A stretch of 64,000 nucleotides of DNA from Begonia masoniana (GCA_022432975.1 CM039508.1:44977646-45041645), one strand, 5' to 3'; counted from the stretch's first letter, positions 22,634-36,195 are shown. The notes: a model not told the origin generated them from the letters alone. A program made the numbers and translations.

Positions 22634-23976
22634 ATGGCAGATAAAGATAGATTGACTGTTAGACGAAAGTTTACCCCCAATCATACACCTTCAACTTCAC
22701 AAGCTGGACCCTCAAACTGGCTAGAGAGGCCGCCGCTACCTCCACCGCGATTGGAGTTTTTGTCGACTGAATTTCGCAACTAGCATTGTCGAGAGCAGTT
22801 CGACCTAGATTTGTTACACCGCCAAGTTACGTTGTCGAAGACTATGGACTATACAGGCTGGGAGTCCTTGCAGATCAATGAGATATTCGACAGAATCAGC
22901 CTCTAAAAGGTGTATAGTCTGCAGGGCAAAAGCTGTGATAGAATTGTTCGCCTATTCTATCATTCTATGCGAACATGAGCTGGACCGGGAGGTCTGGAAT
23001 TATAAAGACCTACATATTGGGTAAAGAGATTCTCATTACTCCGGAGAAGGTCAATCGATTGATCGGGTTTGTCACAGAAGGGGCGGAGAGATACTACCAT
23101 GCCCAACGGAAGTGTCTCATCCTCGGAACAGTCGAGGAAACAGAGTTCATTAGGCAAATTCATCGGAACTCTGACATTGTGCAGTTGATTAAGCCAGGAG
23201 CTAAAGACTTGAATGTAAAAGCTTGCGTTGTCCACAACCTATTGTCACACACCATTCTACCGCGTGTAGGACATAAAGATCACGTTAGTTACATGTGTCT
23301 CTATATCATGGAGAAACTGTACAACGGTATAATGTTCAACCTCGGCTTTGGGATTTTAAGTCACATATGTGTGATCGGGCATACACGGAACAATAACCTC
23401 TCCTACAGTGTCTTGATTCAGAAAATTATCGAGCATTTTGAGATTCAGTTACCGCTTGGAGAGCAGCTCATATCACAGCGGGCTGGGGAGGCATTTGACA
23501 AGTTTCATTTAGTTCAGAAAAGCCTCGTTGAAACAGATGGGATGTGGACGTTGAGGCGAAATGAGGGGGATGATATTCATGTAGGGCAACCCACTCATGT
23601 ACGGAAACCCACTCATATAGGGCAACCCACGGAGTCTGATAGGGCGGATATGAAGTCTGTTAGGACGGAGATAGAGTCTCTCTCAAACAGAGTCCATCAG
23701 ATCGAAGTGACTCTAACGGAGTCTCAAAGAGAGATGATAGAATACCTCAGAGGGATGATGGAGTACCACAGAGGTACGAGGCAAATCATCCAGGACTTGG
23801 TGGAGGCCAATGACGACGATGCCCGTCCGATGTTTATGCCCCTGATGCCGACATTTACCACACGACATCGTAGACTTCTTCTTAGAAATTATCGACATAA
23901 AAGGCTTATCGACATCGTGCACTCTTTTCTTTTTCAGCCTACCAGGTTTCGGCCTTCTCTCGAGTGGAACGATTAG
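22634..23976 (+). pseudogene. MULE-borne accessory gene, putative plant transposon protein domain
   Basis: An ATG at 22634 opens a frame with a TAG at 22781 and a second stop near 22904; the frame ends at 22976 and the next frame continues from 22975 to 23976 (333 codons). Read across the breaks, it has a hydrophobic domain with LFYHSMRT, YILGKEILITPEKVNRLIGF, VVHNLLSHTILPRVGHKDHV and SYSVLIQKIIEHFEIQLP. This layout matches what I know as the putative plant transposon protein domain (Pfam PF20167). A coiled coil follows (about 23640-23800). The last ~40 codons lie antisense to the transposase 3' end, so the true stop was probably earlier. It resembles the Sirevirus ORF at 36196. Function is unknown. 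Confidence 0.65.
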
Positions 23977-24372
23977 AGTCCGATTCTCTAATTCCGGCCA
24001 CATTGGTTGGCCATTAATAAGACAAATGAAGTGTGAGTACATCTCCAAATATGTATCCCGATGATAGTATATATGAACAAAATTTTCCACCGGCTCTCTC
24101 ATGAAATTAATGCATGGAATAACATGAACACATGAGATTCTAGTAAACTCTCATTTTCGACCTGCGCACACGCCTTCATTCAGACGGCATATTGTTCGTT
24201 GTCATTGCTGACTTCAAACCGTGCATCTCCTGCTAACTCAGCACTCCAACTGTGAGCTGGCTCTTTGAGATTCTTTAACTTTTTTCTAATCTTAGGACAC
24301 AAGACATCGTCTGACTTGAGCATCTCTCGTATTATTTTACAATGCGAGTCATAATGGTCTTTGAATTGCAGG
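23840..24372 (-). pseudogene. MULE transposase, C-terminal part
   Basis: On the minus strand it reads LQFKDHYDSHCK, SAELAGDARFEVSNDNEQYA, then a SWIM-type zinc finger region ending SCVHVIPCINF, and MREPVENFVHIYYHRDTY. The end is basic (KPGRLKKKRV) with a CGKCRHQGH knuckle. Lesions: a stop after EQYAV, frame changes, a stop inside the SWIM finger and loss of one of its cysteines. It starts abruptly at 24372 where the Sirevirus minisatellite begins. The part between here and the N-terminal piece is deleted. Confidence 0.82.
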
Positions 24373-27300
24373 ATTACTCTTCCGGCCACTAAACGACAAA
24401 GGCGGATGAGTAAACCAAATTACTCTTCCGGCCACTAAACGACAAAGGCGGATGAGTAAACCAAATTACTCTTCCGGCCACTAAACGACAAAGGCGGATG
24501 AGTAAACCAAATTACTCTTCCGGCCACTAAACGACAAAGGCGGATGAGTAAACCAAATTACTCTTCCGGCCACTAAACGACAAAGGCGGATGAGTAAACC
24601 AAATTACTCTTCCGGCCACTAAACGACAAAGGCGGATGAGTAAACCAAATTACTCTTCCGGCCACTAAACGACAAAGGCGGATGAGTAAACCAAATTACT
24701 CTTCCGGCCACTAAACGACAAAGGCGGATGAGTAAACCAAATTACTCTTCCGGCCACTAAACGACAAAGGCGGATGAGTAAACCAAATTACTCTTCCGGC
24801 CACTAAACGACAAAGGCGGATGAGTAAACCAAATTACTCTTCCGGCCACTAAACGACAAAGGCGGATGAGTAAACCAAATTACTCTTCCGGCCACTAAAC
24901 GACAAAGGCGGATGAGTAAACCAAATTACTCTTCCGGCCACTAAACGACAAAGGCGGATGAGTAAACCAAATTACTCTTCCGGCCACTAAACGACAAAGG
25001 CGGATGAGTAAACCAAATTACTCTTCCGGCCACTAAACGACAAAGGCGGATGAGTAAACCAAATTACTCTTCCGGCCACTAAACGACAAAGGCGGATGAG
25101 TAAACCAAATTACTCTTCCGGCCACTAAACGACAAAGGCGGATGAGTAAACCAAATTACTCTTCCGGCCACTAAACGACAAAGGCGGATGAGTAAACCAA
25201 ATTACTCTTCCGGCCACTAAACGACAAAGGCGGATGAGTAAACCAAATTACTCTTCCGGCCACTAAACGACAAAGGCGGATGAGTAAACCAAATTACTCT
25301 TCCGGCCACTAAACGACAAAGGCGGATGAGTAAACCAAATTACTCTTCCGGCCACTAAACGACAAAGGCGGATGAGTAAACCAAATTACTCTTCCGGCCA
25401 CTAAACGACAAAGGCGGATGAGTAAACCAAATTACTCTTCCGGCCACTAAACGACAAAGGCGGATGAGTAAACCAAATTACTCTTCCGGCCACTAAACGA
25501 CAAAGGCGGATGAGTAAACCAAATTACTCTTCCGGCCACTAAACGACAAAGGCGGATGAGTAAACCAAATTACTCTTCCGGCCACTAAACGACAAAGGCG
25601 GATGAGTAAACCAAATTACTCTTCCGGCCACTAAACGACAAAGGCGGATGAGTAAACCAAATTACTCTTCCGGCCACTAAACGACAAAGGCGGATGAGTA
25701 AACCAAATTACTCTTCCGGCCACTAAACGACAAAGGCGGATGAGTAAACCAAATTACTCTTCCGGCCACTAAACGACAAAGGCGGATGAGTAAACCAAAT
25801 TACTCTTCCGGCCACTAAACGACAAAGGCGGATGAGTAAACCAAATTACTCTTCCGGCCACTAAACGACAAAGGCGGATGAGTAAACCAAATTACTCTTC
25901 CGGCCACTAAACGACAAAGGCGGATGAGTAAACCAAATTACTCTTCCGGCCACTAAACGACAAAGGCGGATGAGTAAACCAAATTACTCTTCCGGCCACT
26001 AAACGACAAAGGCGGATGAGTAAACCAAATTACTCTTCCGGCCACTAAACGACAAAGGCGGATGAGTAAACCAAATTACTCTTCCGGCCACTAAACGACA
26101 AAGGCGGATGAGTAAACCAAATTACTCTTCCGGCCACTAAACGACAAAGGCGGATGAGTAAACCAAATTACTCTTCCGGCCACTAAACGACAAAGGCGGA
26201 TGAGTAAACCAAATTACTCTTCCGGCCACTAAACGACAAAGGCGGATGAGTAAACCAAATTACTCTTCCGGCCACTAAACGACAAAGGCGGATGAGTAAA
26301 CCAAATTACTCTTCCGGCCACTAAACGACAAAGGCGGATGAGTAAACCAAATTACTCTTCCGGCCACTAAACGACAAAGGCGGATGAGTAAACCAAATTA
26401 CTCTTCCGGCCACTAAACGACAAAGGCGGATGAGTAAACCAAATTACTCTTCCGGCCACTAAACGACAAAGGCGGATGAGTAAACCAAATTACTCTTCCG
26501 GCCACTAAACGACAAAGGCGGATGAGTAAACCAAATTACTCTTCCGGCCACTAAACGACAAAGGCGGATGAGTAAACCAAATTACTCTTCCGGCCACTAA
26601 ACGACAAAGGCGGATGAGTAAACCAAATTACTCTTCCGGCCACTAAACGACAAAGGCGGATGAGTAAACCAAATTACTCTTCCGGCCACTAAACGACAAA
26701 GGCGGATGAGTAAACCAAATTACTCTTCCGGCCACTAAACGACAAAGGCGGATGAGTAAACCAAATTACTCTTCCGGCCACTAAACGACAAAGGCGGATG
26801 AGTAAACCAAATTACTCTTCCGGCCACTAAACGACAAAGGCGGATGAGTAAACCAAATTACTCTTCCGGCCACTAAACGACAAAGGCGGATGAGTAAACC
26901 AAATTACTCTTCCGGCCACTAAACGACAAAGGCGGATGAGTAAACCAAATTACTCTTCCGGCCACTAAACGACAAAGGCGGATGAGTAAACCAAATTACT
27001 CTTCCGGCCACTAAACGACAAAGGCGGATGAGTAAACCAAATTACTCTTCCGGCCACTAAACGACAAAGGCGGATGAGTAAACCAAATTACTCTTCCGGC
27101 CACTAAACGACAAAGGCGGATGAGTAAACCAAATTACTCTTCCGGCCACTAAACGACAAAGGCGGATGAGTAAACCAAATTACTCTTCCGGCCACTAAAC
27201 GACAAAGGCGGATGAGTAAACCAAATTACTCTTCCGGCCACTAAACGACAAAGGCGGATGAGTAAACCAAATTACTCTTCCGGCCACTAAACGACAAAGG

Positions 27301-27814
27301 CGGATGAGTAAACCAAATTACTCTTCCGGCCACTAAACGACAAAGGCGGATGAGTAAACCAAATTACTCTTCCGGCCACTAAACGACAAAGGCGGATGAG
27401 TAAACCAAATTACTCTTCCGGCCACTAAACGACAAAGGCGGATGAGTAAACCAAATTACTCTTCCGGCCACTAAACGACAAAGGCGGATGAGTAAACCAA
27501 ATTACTCTTCCGGCCACTAAACGACAAAGGCGGATGAGTAAACCAAATTACTCTTCCGGCCACTAAACGACAAAGGCGGATGAGTAAACCAAATTACTCT
27601 TCCGGCCACTAAACGACAAAGGCGGATGAGTAAACCAAATTACTCTTCCGGCCACTAAACGACAAAGGCGGATGAGCTAACACGATGAAGTCCTACGCTC
27701 GCTAAACGACAAGGCGGATGAGCTAACACGATGAAGTCCTACGCTCGCTAAACGACAAGGCGGATGAGTAAACCAAATTACTCTTCCGGCCACTAAACGA
27801 CAAAGGCGGAAGAC
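24373..27814 (+). repeat. 46-bp minisatellite, about 72 identical units (5' LTR)
   Basis: The unit contains ATTACTCTTCCGGCCACTAA and CGACAAAGGCGGATGAGTAA. The pattern repeats exactly every 46 bp from 24373 to 27676 with no change that I could find. Two variant units with GATGAAGTCCTACGCTCG and one canonical unit follow to 27814. Confidence 0.97.
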
Positions 27815-28548
27815 GTCTAAGATTTAATCATCCAATGCCGGTTCAAGCGTTTAAAGCTTCATCATCCGATGGCGGCTCAAGACTAACTCAGCTTTGTCTT
27901 CCGCCAGAATTCAAATAAACCGCGAAGCTACAGTGACGTCGTTTTCAAGCTTTAACTTCAGAACATTTATGGCGACGACGACTTACAACTACAATCGGCA
28001 ACGGCTACCTGAACTTGTACGAAAACTGCTCCAACGGTAACTAAACTTCTATTATTGGATAAGGAGCATTGAAGCCAAGCCGATTTGAAGACAGAGTATT
28101 TAAGTCGAGCTTAGAGCACGAAGGAACAACTTTTTGCAAATTTGAATACTGAGCTCTAAGCTGCGAAAGTGATAACACTCTGTATTTTCTCTACATCTCT
28201 CAATCCTAACTGGAGATTCAATTACTGTGAGAGTGTAGTCTGTACTTAATTTTACAAACTCAAATCATTTGTAAAAGGCAGTGGATTAACGCCCGTGAAG
28301 TTCAATCCAGATCTGTAAAGGCAGTTGATCGGAGCCCGGAATCCCGATCTGTGTTTTCTCGTGAGGAGAAGGGTAAGGATCTTCAAGGAGTGAGCCTTGG
28401 AGCGTGGACGTAGGCAGTTTTGGCCGAACCACGTAAAAATACTGGTGTCGTATTTCTCTCTCTCTCTGTTTACATAATTTGATTACTTGTGTTAAAACTA
28501 ATAGTTTAATAAAGGGAGAAATTAGGGTGACTCGTAATTAAAATTAAA
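27815..28548 (+). mobile_element. Sirevirus 5' LTR, array-distal part
   Basis: This segment matches 41354-42094 of the 3' LTR almost base for base. It ends AAAATTAAAAAG where the AAG array starts; the final about 37 bp of the LTR (TCTAATTCACCC to CCTACA in the other copy) are missing. Confidence 0.9.
28096..28104 (+). promoter_or_regulatory. TATA-like box in Sirevirus 5' LTR
   Basis: GTATTTAAG occurs at the same LTR position as 41640-41648. A TGACGTCG motif lies about 170 bp upstream (near 27935), a possible bZIP site. Confidence 0.4.
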
Positions 28549-31500
28549 AAGAAGAAGAAGAAGAAGAAGAAGAAGAAGAAGAAGAAGAAGAAGAAGAAGA
28601 AGAAGAAGAAGAAGAAGAAGAAGAAGAAGAAGAAGAAGAAGAAGAAGAAGAAGAAGAAGAAGAAGAAGAAGAAGAAGAAGAAGAAGAAGAAGAAGAAGAA
28701 GAAGAAGAAGAAGAAGAAGAAGAAGAAGAAGAAGAAGAAGAAGAAGAAGAAGAAGAAGAAGAAGAAGAAGAAGAAGAAGAAGAAGAAGAAGAAGAAGAAG
28801 AAGAAGAAGAAGAAGAAGAAGAAGAAGAAGAAGAAGAAGAAGAAGAAGAAGAAGAAGAAGAAGAAGAAGAAGAAGAAGAAGAAGAAGAAGAAGAAGAAGA
28901 AGAAGAAGAAGAAGAAGAAGAAGAAGAAGAAGAAGAAGAAGAAGAAGAAGAAGAAGAAGAAGAAGAAGAAGAAGAAGAAGAAGAAGAAGAAGAAGAAGAA
29001 GAAGAAGAAGAAGAAGAAGAAGAAGAAGAAGAAGAAGAAGAAGAAGAAGAAGAAGAAGAAGAAGAAGAAGAAGAAGAAGAAGAAGAAGAAGAAGAAGAAG
29101 AAGAAGAAGAAGAAGAAGAAGAAGAAGAAGAAGAAGAAGAAGAAGAAGAAGAAGAAGAAGAAGAAGAAGAAGAAGAAGAAGAAGAAGAAGAAGAAGAAGA
29201 AGAAGAAGAAGAAGAAGAAGAAGAAGAAGAAGAAGAAGAAGAAGAAGAAGAAGAAGAAGAAGAAGAAGAAGAAGAAGAAGAAGAAGAAGAAGAAGAAGAA
29301 GAAGAAGAAGAAGAAGAAGAAGAAGAAGAAGAAGAAGAAGAAGAAGAAGAAGAAGAAGAAGAAGAAGAAGAAGAAGAAGAAGAAGAAGAAGAAGAAGAAG
29401 AAGAAGAAGAAGAAGAAGAAGAAGAAGAAGAAGAAGAAGAAGAAGAAGAAGAAGAAGAAGAAGAAGAAGAAGAAGAAGAAGAAGAAGAAGAAGAAGAAGA
29501 AGAAGAAGAAGAAGAAGAAGAAGAAGAAGAAGAAGAAGAAGAAGAAGAAGAAGAAGAAGAAGAAGAAGAAGAAGAAGAAGAAGAAGAAGAAGAAGAAGAA
29601 GAAGAAGAAGAAGAAGAAGAAGAAGAAGAAGAAGAAGAAGAAGAAGAAGAAGAAGAAGAAGAAGAAGAAGAAGAAGAAGAAGAAGAAGAAGAAGAAGAAG
29701 AAGAAGAAGAAGAAGAAGAAGAAGAAGAAGAAGAAGAAGAAGAAGAAGAAGAAGAAGAAGAAGAAGAAGAAGAAGAAGAAGAAGAAGAAGAAGAAGAAGA
29801 AGAAGAAGAAGAAGAAGAAGAAGAAGAAGAAGAAGAAGAAGAAGAAGAAGAAGAAGAAGAAGAAGAAGAAGAAGAAGAAGAAGAAGAAGAAGAAGAAGAA
29901 GAAGAAGAAGAAGAAGAAGAAGAAGAAGAAGAAGAAGAAGAAGAAGAAGAAGAAGAAGAAGAAGAAGAAGAAGAAGAAGAAGAAGAAGAAGAAGAAGAAG
30001 AAGAAGAAGAAGAAGAAGAAGAAGAAGAAGAAGAAGAAGAAGAAGAAGAAGAAGAAGAAGAAGAAGAAGAAGAAGAAGAAGAAGAAGAAGAAGAAGAAGA
30101 AGAAGAAGAAGAAGAAGAAGAAGAAGAAGAAGAAGAAGAAGAAGAAGAAGAAGAAGAAGAAGAAGAAGAAGAAGAAGAAGAAGAAGAAGAAGAAGAAGAA
30201 GAAGAAGAAGAAGAAGAAGAAGAAGAAGAAGAAGAAGAAGAAGAAGAAGAAGAAGAAGAAGAAGAAGAAGAAGAAGAAGAAGAAGAAGAAGAAGAAGAAG
30301 AAGAAGAAGAAGAAGAAGAAGAAGAAGAAGAAGAAGAAGAAGAAGAAGAAGAAGAAGAAGAAGAAGAAGAAGAAGAAGAAGAAGAAGAAGAAGAAGAAGA
30401 AGAAGAAGAAGAAGAAGAAGAAGAAGAAGAAGAAGAAGAAGAAGAAGAAGAAGAAGAAGAAGAAGAAGAAGAAGAAGAAGAAGAAGAAGAAGAAGAAGAA
30501 GAAGAAGAAGAAGAAGAAGAAGAAGAAGAAGAAGAAGAAGAAGAAGAAGAAGAAGAAGAAGAAGAAGAAGAAGAAGAAGAAGAAGAAGAAGAAGAAGAAG
30601 AAGAAGAAGAAGAAGAAGAAGAAGAAGAAGAAGAAGAAGAAGAAGAAGAAGAAGAAGAAGAAGAAGAAGAAGAAGAAGAAGAAGAAGAAGAAGAAGAAGA
30701 AGAAGAAGAAGAAGAAGAAGAAGAAGAAGAAGAAGAAGAAGAAGAAGAAGAAGAAGAAGAAGAAGAAGAAGAAGAAGAAGAAGAAGAAGAAGAAGAAGAA
30801 GAAGAAGAAGAAGAAGAAGAAGAAGAAGAAGAAGAAGAAGAAGAAGAAGAAGAAGAAGAAGAAGAAGAAGAAGAAGAAGAAGAAGAAGAAGAAGAAGAAG
30901 AAGAAGAAGAAGAAGAAGAAGAAGAAGAAGAAGAAGAAGAAGAAGAAGAAGAAGAAGAAGAAGAAGAAGAAGAAGAAGAAGAAGAAGAAGAAGAAGAAGA
31001 AGAAGAAGAAGAAGAAGAAGAAGAAGAAGAAGAAGAAGAAGAAGAAGAAGAAGAAGAAGAAGAAGAAGAAGAAGAAGAAGAAGAAGAAGAAGAAGAAGAA
31101 GAAGAAGAAGAAGAAGAAGAAGAAGAAGAAGAAGAAGAAGAAGAAGAAGAAGAAGAAGAAGAAGAAGAAGAAGAAGAAGAAGAAGAAGAAGAAGAAGAAG
31201 AAGAAGAAGAAGAAGAAGAAGAAGAAGAAGAAGAAGAAGAAGAAGAAGAAGAAGAAGAAGAAGAAGAAGAAGAAGAAGAAGAAGAAGAAGAAGAAGAAGA
31301 AGAAGAAGAAGAAGAAGAAGAAGAAGAAGAAGAAGAAGAAGAAGAAGAAGAAGAAGAAGAAGAAGAAGAAGAAGAAGAAGAAGAAGAAGAAGAAGAAGAA
31401 GAAGAAGAAGAAGAAGAAGAAGAAGAAGAAGAAGAAGAAGAAGAAGAAGAAGAAGAAGAAGAAGAAGAAGAAGAAGAAGAAGAAGAAGAAGAAGAAGAAG

Positions 31501-31983
31501 AAGAAGAAGAAGAAGAAGAAGAAGAAGAAGAAGAAGAAGAAGAAGAAGAAGAAGAAGAAGAAGAAGAAGAAGAAGAAGAAGAAGAAGAAGAAGAAGAAGA
31601 AGAAGAAGAAGAAGAAGAAGAAGAAGAAGAAGAAGAAGAAGAAGAAGAAGAAGAAGAAGAAGAAGAAGAAGAAGAAGAAGAAGAAGAAGAAGAAGAAGAA
31701 GAAGAAGAAGAAGAAGAAGAAGAAGAAGAAGAAGAAGAAGAAGAAGAAGAAGAAGAAGAAGAAGAAGAAGAAGAAGAAGAAGAAGAAGAAGAAGAAGAAG
31801 AAGAAGAAGAAGAAGAAGAAGAAGAAGAAGAAGAAGAAGAAGAAGAAGAAGAAGAAGAAGAAGAAGAAGAAGAAGAAGAAGAAGAAGAAGAAGAAGAAGA
31901 AGAAGAAGAAGAAGAAGAAGAAGAAGAAGAAGAAGAAGAAGAAGAAGAAGAAGAAGAAGAAGAAGAAGAAGAAGAAGAAGAAG
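28549..31983 (+). repeat. (AAG)1145 microsatellite inside Sirevirus
   Basis: 3435 bp of uninterrupted AAG/GAA were seen, with no variant unit. On the right it merges into gag codons (GAA GAG GAT GAG GAT), so it probably grew from an acidic stretch of gag. On the left it abuts the truncated 5' LTR. The PBS and gag N terminus are missing. The poly-Phe and poly-Ser readings on the minus strand are not genes. Confidence 0.97.
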
Positions 31984-32801
31984 AGGATGAGGATATAGCT
32001 CTCATCACTAGGAGATTCAGTAGATTCCTGCAACGGAAAAGGATGCAGGGAAAAAGATTTCCAAAGGGTGAGAAGTCTCAAAAGGACAAGGAAATCATCT
32101 GCTTTGGATGTGGAAAGCCGGGCCATATGAAGGCAGACTGTCCACAGACAAAGAAGTATCCCAAAAAGTTCAAGAAGAAGGCTATGAAGGCCACTTGGGA
32201 TGACAGTGAAGGTGACACCTCCTCTTCAGAAGATGAGGAAGTTGCAAATCTGTGTTTCATGGCACACGAGGAAAAGGTTAGTACTTCTTCTTCAAATATT
32301 TTAAGTGATAATGATAGTGATAATGAAGAAGATGAACTAATTGATGCTTTTAATGACTTAGTTAAACAGTTTGGGATGCTGAAAACTAAATACAATCTGT
32401 TGAAAAAGGATAATATAGATTTATTGGAAAAGCATGCTAAAGAAGTAGACCTGCATGAGAAGGAAATTATTGAACTTAAAAAGAAAAATGAGTCTTTGAA
32501 TAAACTTGTTCTATGGTTCTCAAATGGTAGCAAGAACTTAACTTTACTAATAGGGAATCATAGAGCTACTCATGATAAAGCAAGTTTAGGCTATGACAAG
32601 TTCAATAAGAGAAAAGTTTTTAAGAATTTCTTTGTCAAACCGGCTACTTGTCATACATGTAATGAAGTAGGACATAAGTCCTTCATATGTCCTTTAAAAA
32701 CAAACAGTATGAAACTAGGTAGCAAGTTACAGTGGGTTCCTAAAGGAACCAAGACTAACACTAGGACCCAAAAGATTTGGGTACCTAAGAAGACCAATTG
32801 A
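31984..32801 (+). pseudogene. Sirevirus gag, C-terminal part
   Basis: The reading frame runs from the GAA array into EDIALITRRFSRFLQR, a CCHC knuckle (CFGCGKPGHMKADC), an acidic and coiled-coil stretch (about 32400-32520), and a second knuckle (CHTCNEVGHKSFIC), ending at a TGA at 32799. Two knuckles and a C-terminal coiled region fit Sirevirus gag. The N-terminal capsid part has gone, so it cannot build particles by itself. Confidence 0.85.
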
Positions 32802-35800
32802 ATTCTGTCTTGCAGGTTGAGTGCTCTCCTGGAAAGAACCAGTGGTACCTCGACAGTGGATGTTCGAGGCATATGACAGGAGACTCAACCATGTTTGCTG
32901 CTGTCAACAAAAAGAAAGGGAGTGTCACTTTTGGTGGAAACCAAAAGGGCAAAATTGTTGGCATCGGCAATATAGGTAACAGTTTTTATCCTACTATTGA
33001 AAATGTTCTATTAGTTGAAGGTTTAAAGCATAATCTCCTTAGTATTAGCCAGTTATGTGATAAAGGTTATGAGGTGATCTTTAAATCAAACTCATGTGTA
33101 ATTAAATATGCATCTAATGACAAAACTCTGTTCACTGGCTATAGGAAAGAAAATATCTATATTATTGACATGGATGTTATTGAGCATGTGAACGAAAAAT
33201 GCTTTGCTGTTAATTCTTCCCATGATTATTGGATTTGGCATAGGAGATTAGGTCATGTAGGGATGGATACTTTAGCTAAGATCACTAGGGAGAATTTAGT
33301 TAGGGGAATCCCTAAGATATCCTTTGAAAAAGATAGAGTCTGTGAAGCTTGTCAAATGGGCAAGCAGATCAAAAGTTCTTTTGCTTCTAAAAATTCTATT
33401 TCTACTTCTAAGCCCCTCCAACTCCTTCACATAGACCTTTTCGGTCCTTCCAATATAGCCAGCCTAGGTGGCAAATTCTATGCTTTTGTCATTGTTGACG
33501 ACTTCTCTAGATTCACCTAGGTATACTTTCTGAAGTCTAAGGATGAGACTTTTGAAACATTTTCTAGCTTTAGGAAAAGAGTTCAAAATGAAAAGGGACT
33601 CACCATTGTTGCTATTCGTAGTGATCATGGTGGAGAATTTGAAAATTAGAGATTTGAACTCTTGTGTCTCAAAAATGGAATTGAGCACAATTTCTCTTCT
33701 CCTAGGACTCCTCAGCAAAATGGTGTTGTTGAGAGGAAGAATAGATCTCTCCAGGAGCTAGCTAGGACTATGCTCATTGAAAACTCCCTTCCTAAATACT
33801 TCTGGGCTGAAGCTGTTGCTACAGCCTGCTATGTTCTCAATCGGGTCTCCATAAGACCTATTCTTAAGAAAACTCCCTATGAGCTTTGTAATGGCAAAAC
33901 TCCTTCTGTCAAGTATTTTAGAGCTTTTGGTAGTAAGTGCTTCATTCTAAATACTAAGGATAACTTAGGAAAATTCGATTCCAAATCTGATATTGGAATT
34001 TTTCTTGGCTATTCTCTGTCCAGTAAAGCTTATAGAGTATTCAATAGGAGAACTCTAGTTGTAGAGGAATCTGTCCATGTTAACTTTGATGAGTCTCCTC
34101 AACCCACAATCAATGTGGATGAGGATGATTCTTTGGATAATCAACTAGATTCCCTCTCTTTAGAAAAGCCTAGTGATCCTGCTCAAGTAGAAAAATCTCT
34201 AGAACCTTCTCTAGATATTATTCCTGTCAAGGATGAAAATCCTACTTTACCTAGAGATTGGAAATATGTCAGAAATCATCCAATAGATGAGGTCTTAGGT
34301 GATCCTTCTTTAGGAGTTAAGACTAGATCCTCTCTTAGGAATCTCTGTGCCAATGTGGCATTTATATCTCAAGTAGAATCTAAGAAGTTTGAAGAGGCCG
34401 AGAGTGATGAAAACTGGATTTTAGCTATGCAAGAAGAGCTAAATCAATTTGAAAGGAGCAAGGTATGGGAACTTGTTCCACGGCCTAAGGATCATCCAAT
34501 TATTGGAACAAAATGGGTTTACAAGAACAAATTGGATGAAAATGGGATCGTAGTCAGAAATAAAGCTAGGCTAGTTGCTAAAGGTTACAATCAAGAAGAA
34601 GGAATAGATTTTGAGGAAACCTTTGCACCAGTAGCTAGATTAGAATCCATTAGGATGCTCTTAGCCTATACTTGCTACAAAAACTTCACACTCTTTCAAA
34701 TAGATGTAAAGAGTGCCTTCTTAAATGGTTATAATCAGGAAGAAGTTTATGTAGAGCAGCCCCTAGGATTTGAAGACTTTGCTAAACCGAATCATGTGTA
34801 TAGACTTATGAAAGCTCTCTATGGTCTTAAGCAGGCTCCTAGAGCTTGGTATGACAGATTGAGGAATTTCCTTGAGGAAAGGAATTTCAGAAAGGGTAAC
34901 ACCGACTCAACTCTGTTTACCAGGCAAAAGGATAAGGACATTCTGCTGGTTCAAATATATGTCGATGACATTATTTTTGGATCAACCAATGTCAACATGT
35001 GTAATGAGTTTTCTTCCCTCATGCAAAGTGAATTTGAAATGAGTATGATGGGGGAGTTAAAGTTCTTCTTAGGATTCCAGATTAATCAGTCTCCTAATGG
35101 AATTTTCTTCTGTCAAGAAAAGTACATTAAGGAACTCCTTAAGAAATTCGGATTAGAAACTGTCAAATCTTCCAAAACTCCCATGAGTACCACTACTAAA
35201 TTGGACAAGGATGAAAATGGTTTAAGTGTGGATATCAAGAAATATCGTGGTATGATTGGTTCTCTGTTATACTTGACTGCTAGTAGACCAGATATACTCT
35301 TCAGTGTTTGTCTCTGTGCTAGATTCCAGGCTGCTCCTAAGGAATCTCACTTAACTGCTGTCAAAAGAATTTTTAAATATTTAAGTAGAACTCCTAACTT
35401 AGGATTATGGTATCCTAAAGGTACTTCTTTCGATCTGGTAGGATATTCTGATTCTGACTATGCTGGTAGTCTAATTGATAGGAAAAGCACAAGTGGCACT
35501 TGTCAGTTCTTAGGAGAATCTCCAGTGTCATGGTATTCTAAGAAACAGAACTCTGTTGCATTGTCAACTGCTAAGAGTGAATATATTGCTGCAGGCAGTT
35601 GTTGTGCACAAATGCTTTGGATGAAACAGACTTTGGAAGATTACAATCTGTTTTATGATAGGATTCATATTCGGTGTGATAACACCAGTGCAATTAATAT
35701 TTCCAAGAATCCAATTCAGCACTCTAGAACAAAACACATAGATGTCAGATATCACTTTATCAGAGATCATGTTCAAAAAGGTGATATTTTTTTAGAGTTT

Positions 35801-35908
35801 GTTAATTCTGTAGATCAATTGGCAGATATTTTTACAAAACCTTTGGATGAGAAAACCTTTTGTAGTATTAGAATAAGATTAGGTCTTCTCAAGTATGAGA
35901 AAAGTTAA
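32798..35908 (+). pseudogene. Sirevirus pol: protease, integrase, RT, RNase H, two stops
   Basis: The frame is shifted relative to gag and is open to 35908 except for TAG at 33518 and TAG near 33647. Visible: protease WYLDSGCSRHMTG, integrase zinc finger WHRRLGHVG...CEACQMGKQ, core HIDLFGP and [14 protein letters not shown] with [19 protein letters not shown] and active-site YVDDIIFG, RNase H with [10 protein letters not shown] and [14 protein letters not shown]. About 1036 codons. All catalytic motifs are present except for the two nonsense changes in integrase, so it decayed only recently. Confidence 0.92.
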
Positions 35909-36195
35909 GTTTCTCTTCTATTTTTTGTCTTTAATATACACATCCTCCGGTCCTTTTTCTATTCACCGGAAGATGTAGATCATCCACAGACCGGATGATA
36001 TATTTTCTAATCTGCCGACACGTGTCTTCAATCGGACAATATCTGTATTACACGTGTTTTCATCATGTCGGACGTGGTTCTCTCTCTTTTAAACTCGGTT
36101 TCTTCTCCGCAACGCTTCATCTTTCACGCCCTTTTTCAGTAAACTCTCTGTCGCAACCCTTTCTTCTTCTAGGTCATCTTCACAAAAATTTTCCA

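Noticed and set aside
24373..27814. CRISPR-like array
   Set aside because: The units are contiguous 46-bp tandem repeats with no unique spacers, inside an LTR of a plant retrotransposon.
28506..32126. Very long poly-Phe and poly-Ser ORFs on the minus strand
   Set aside because: Pure by-products of the AAG microsatellite.
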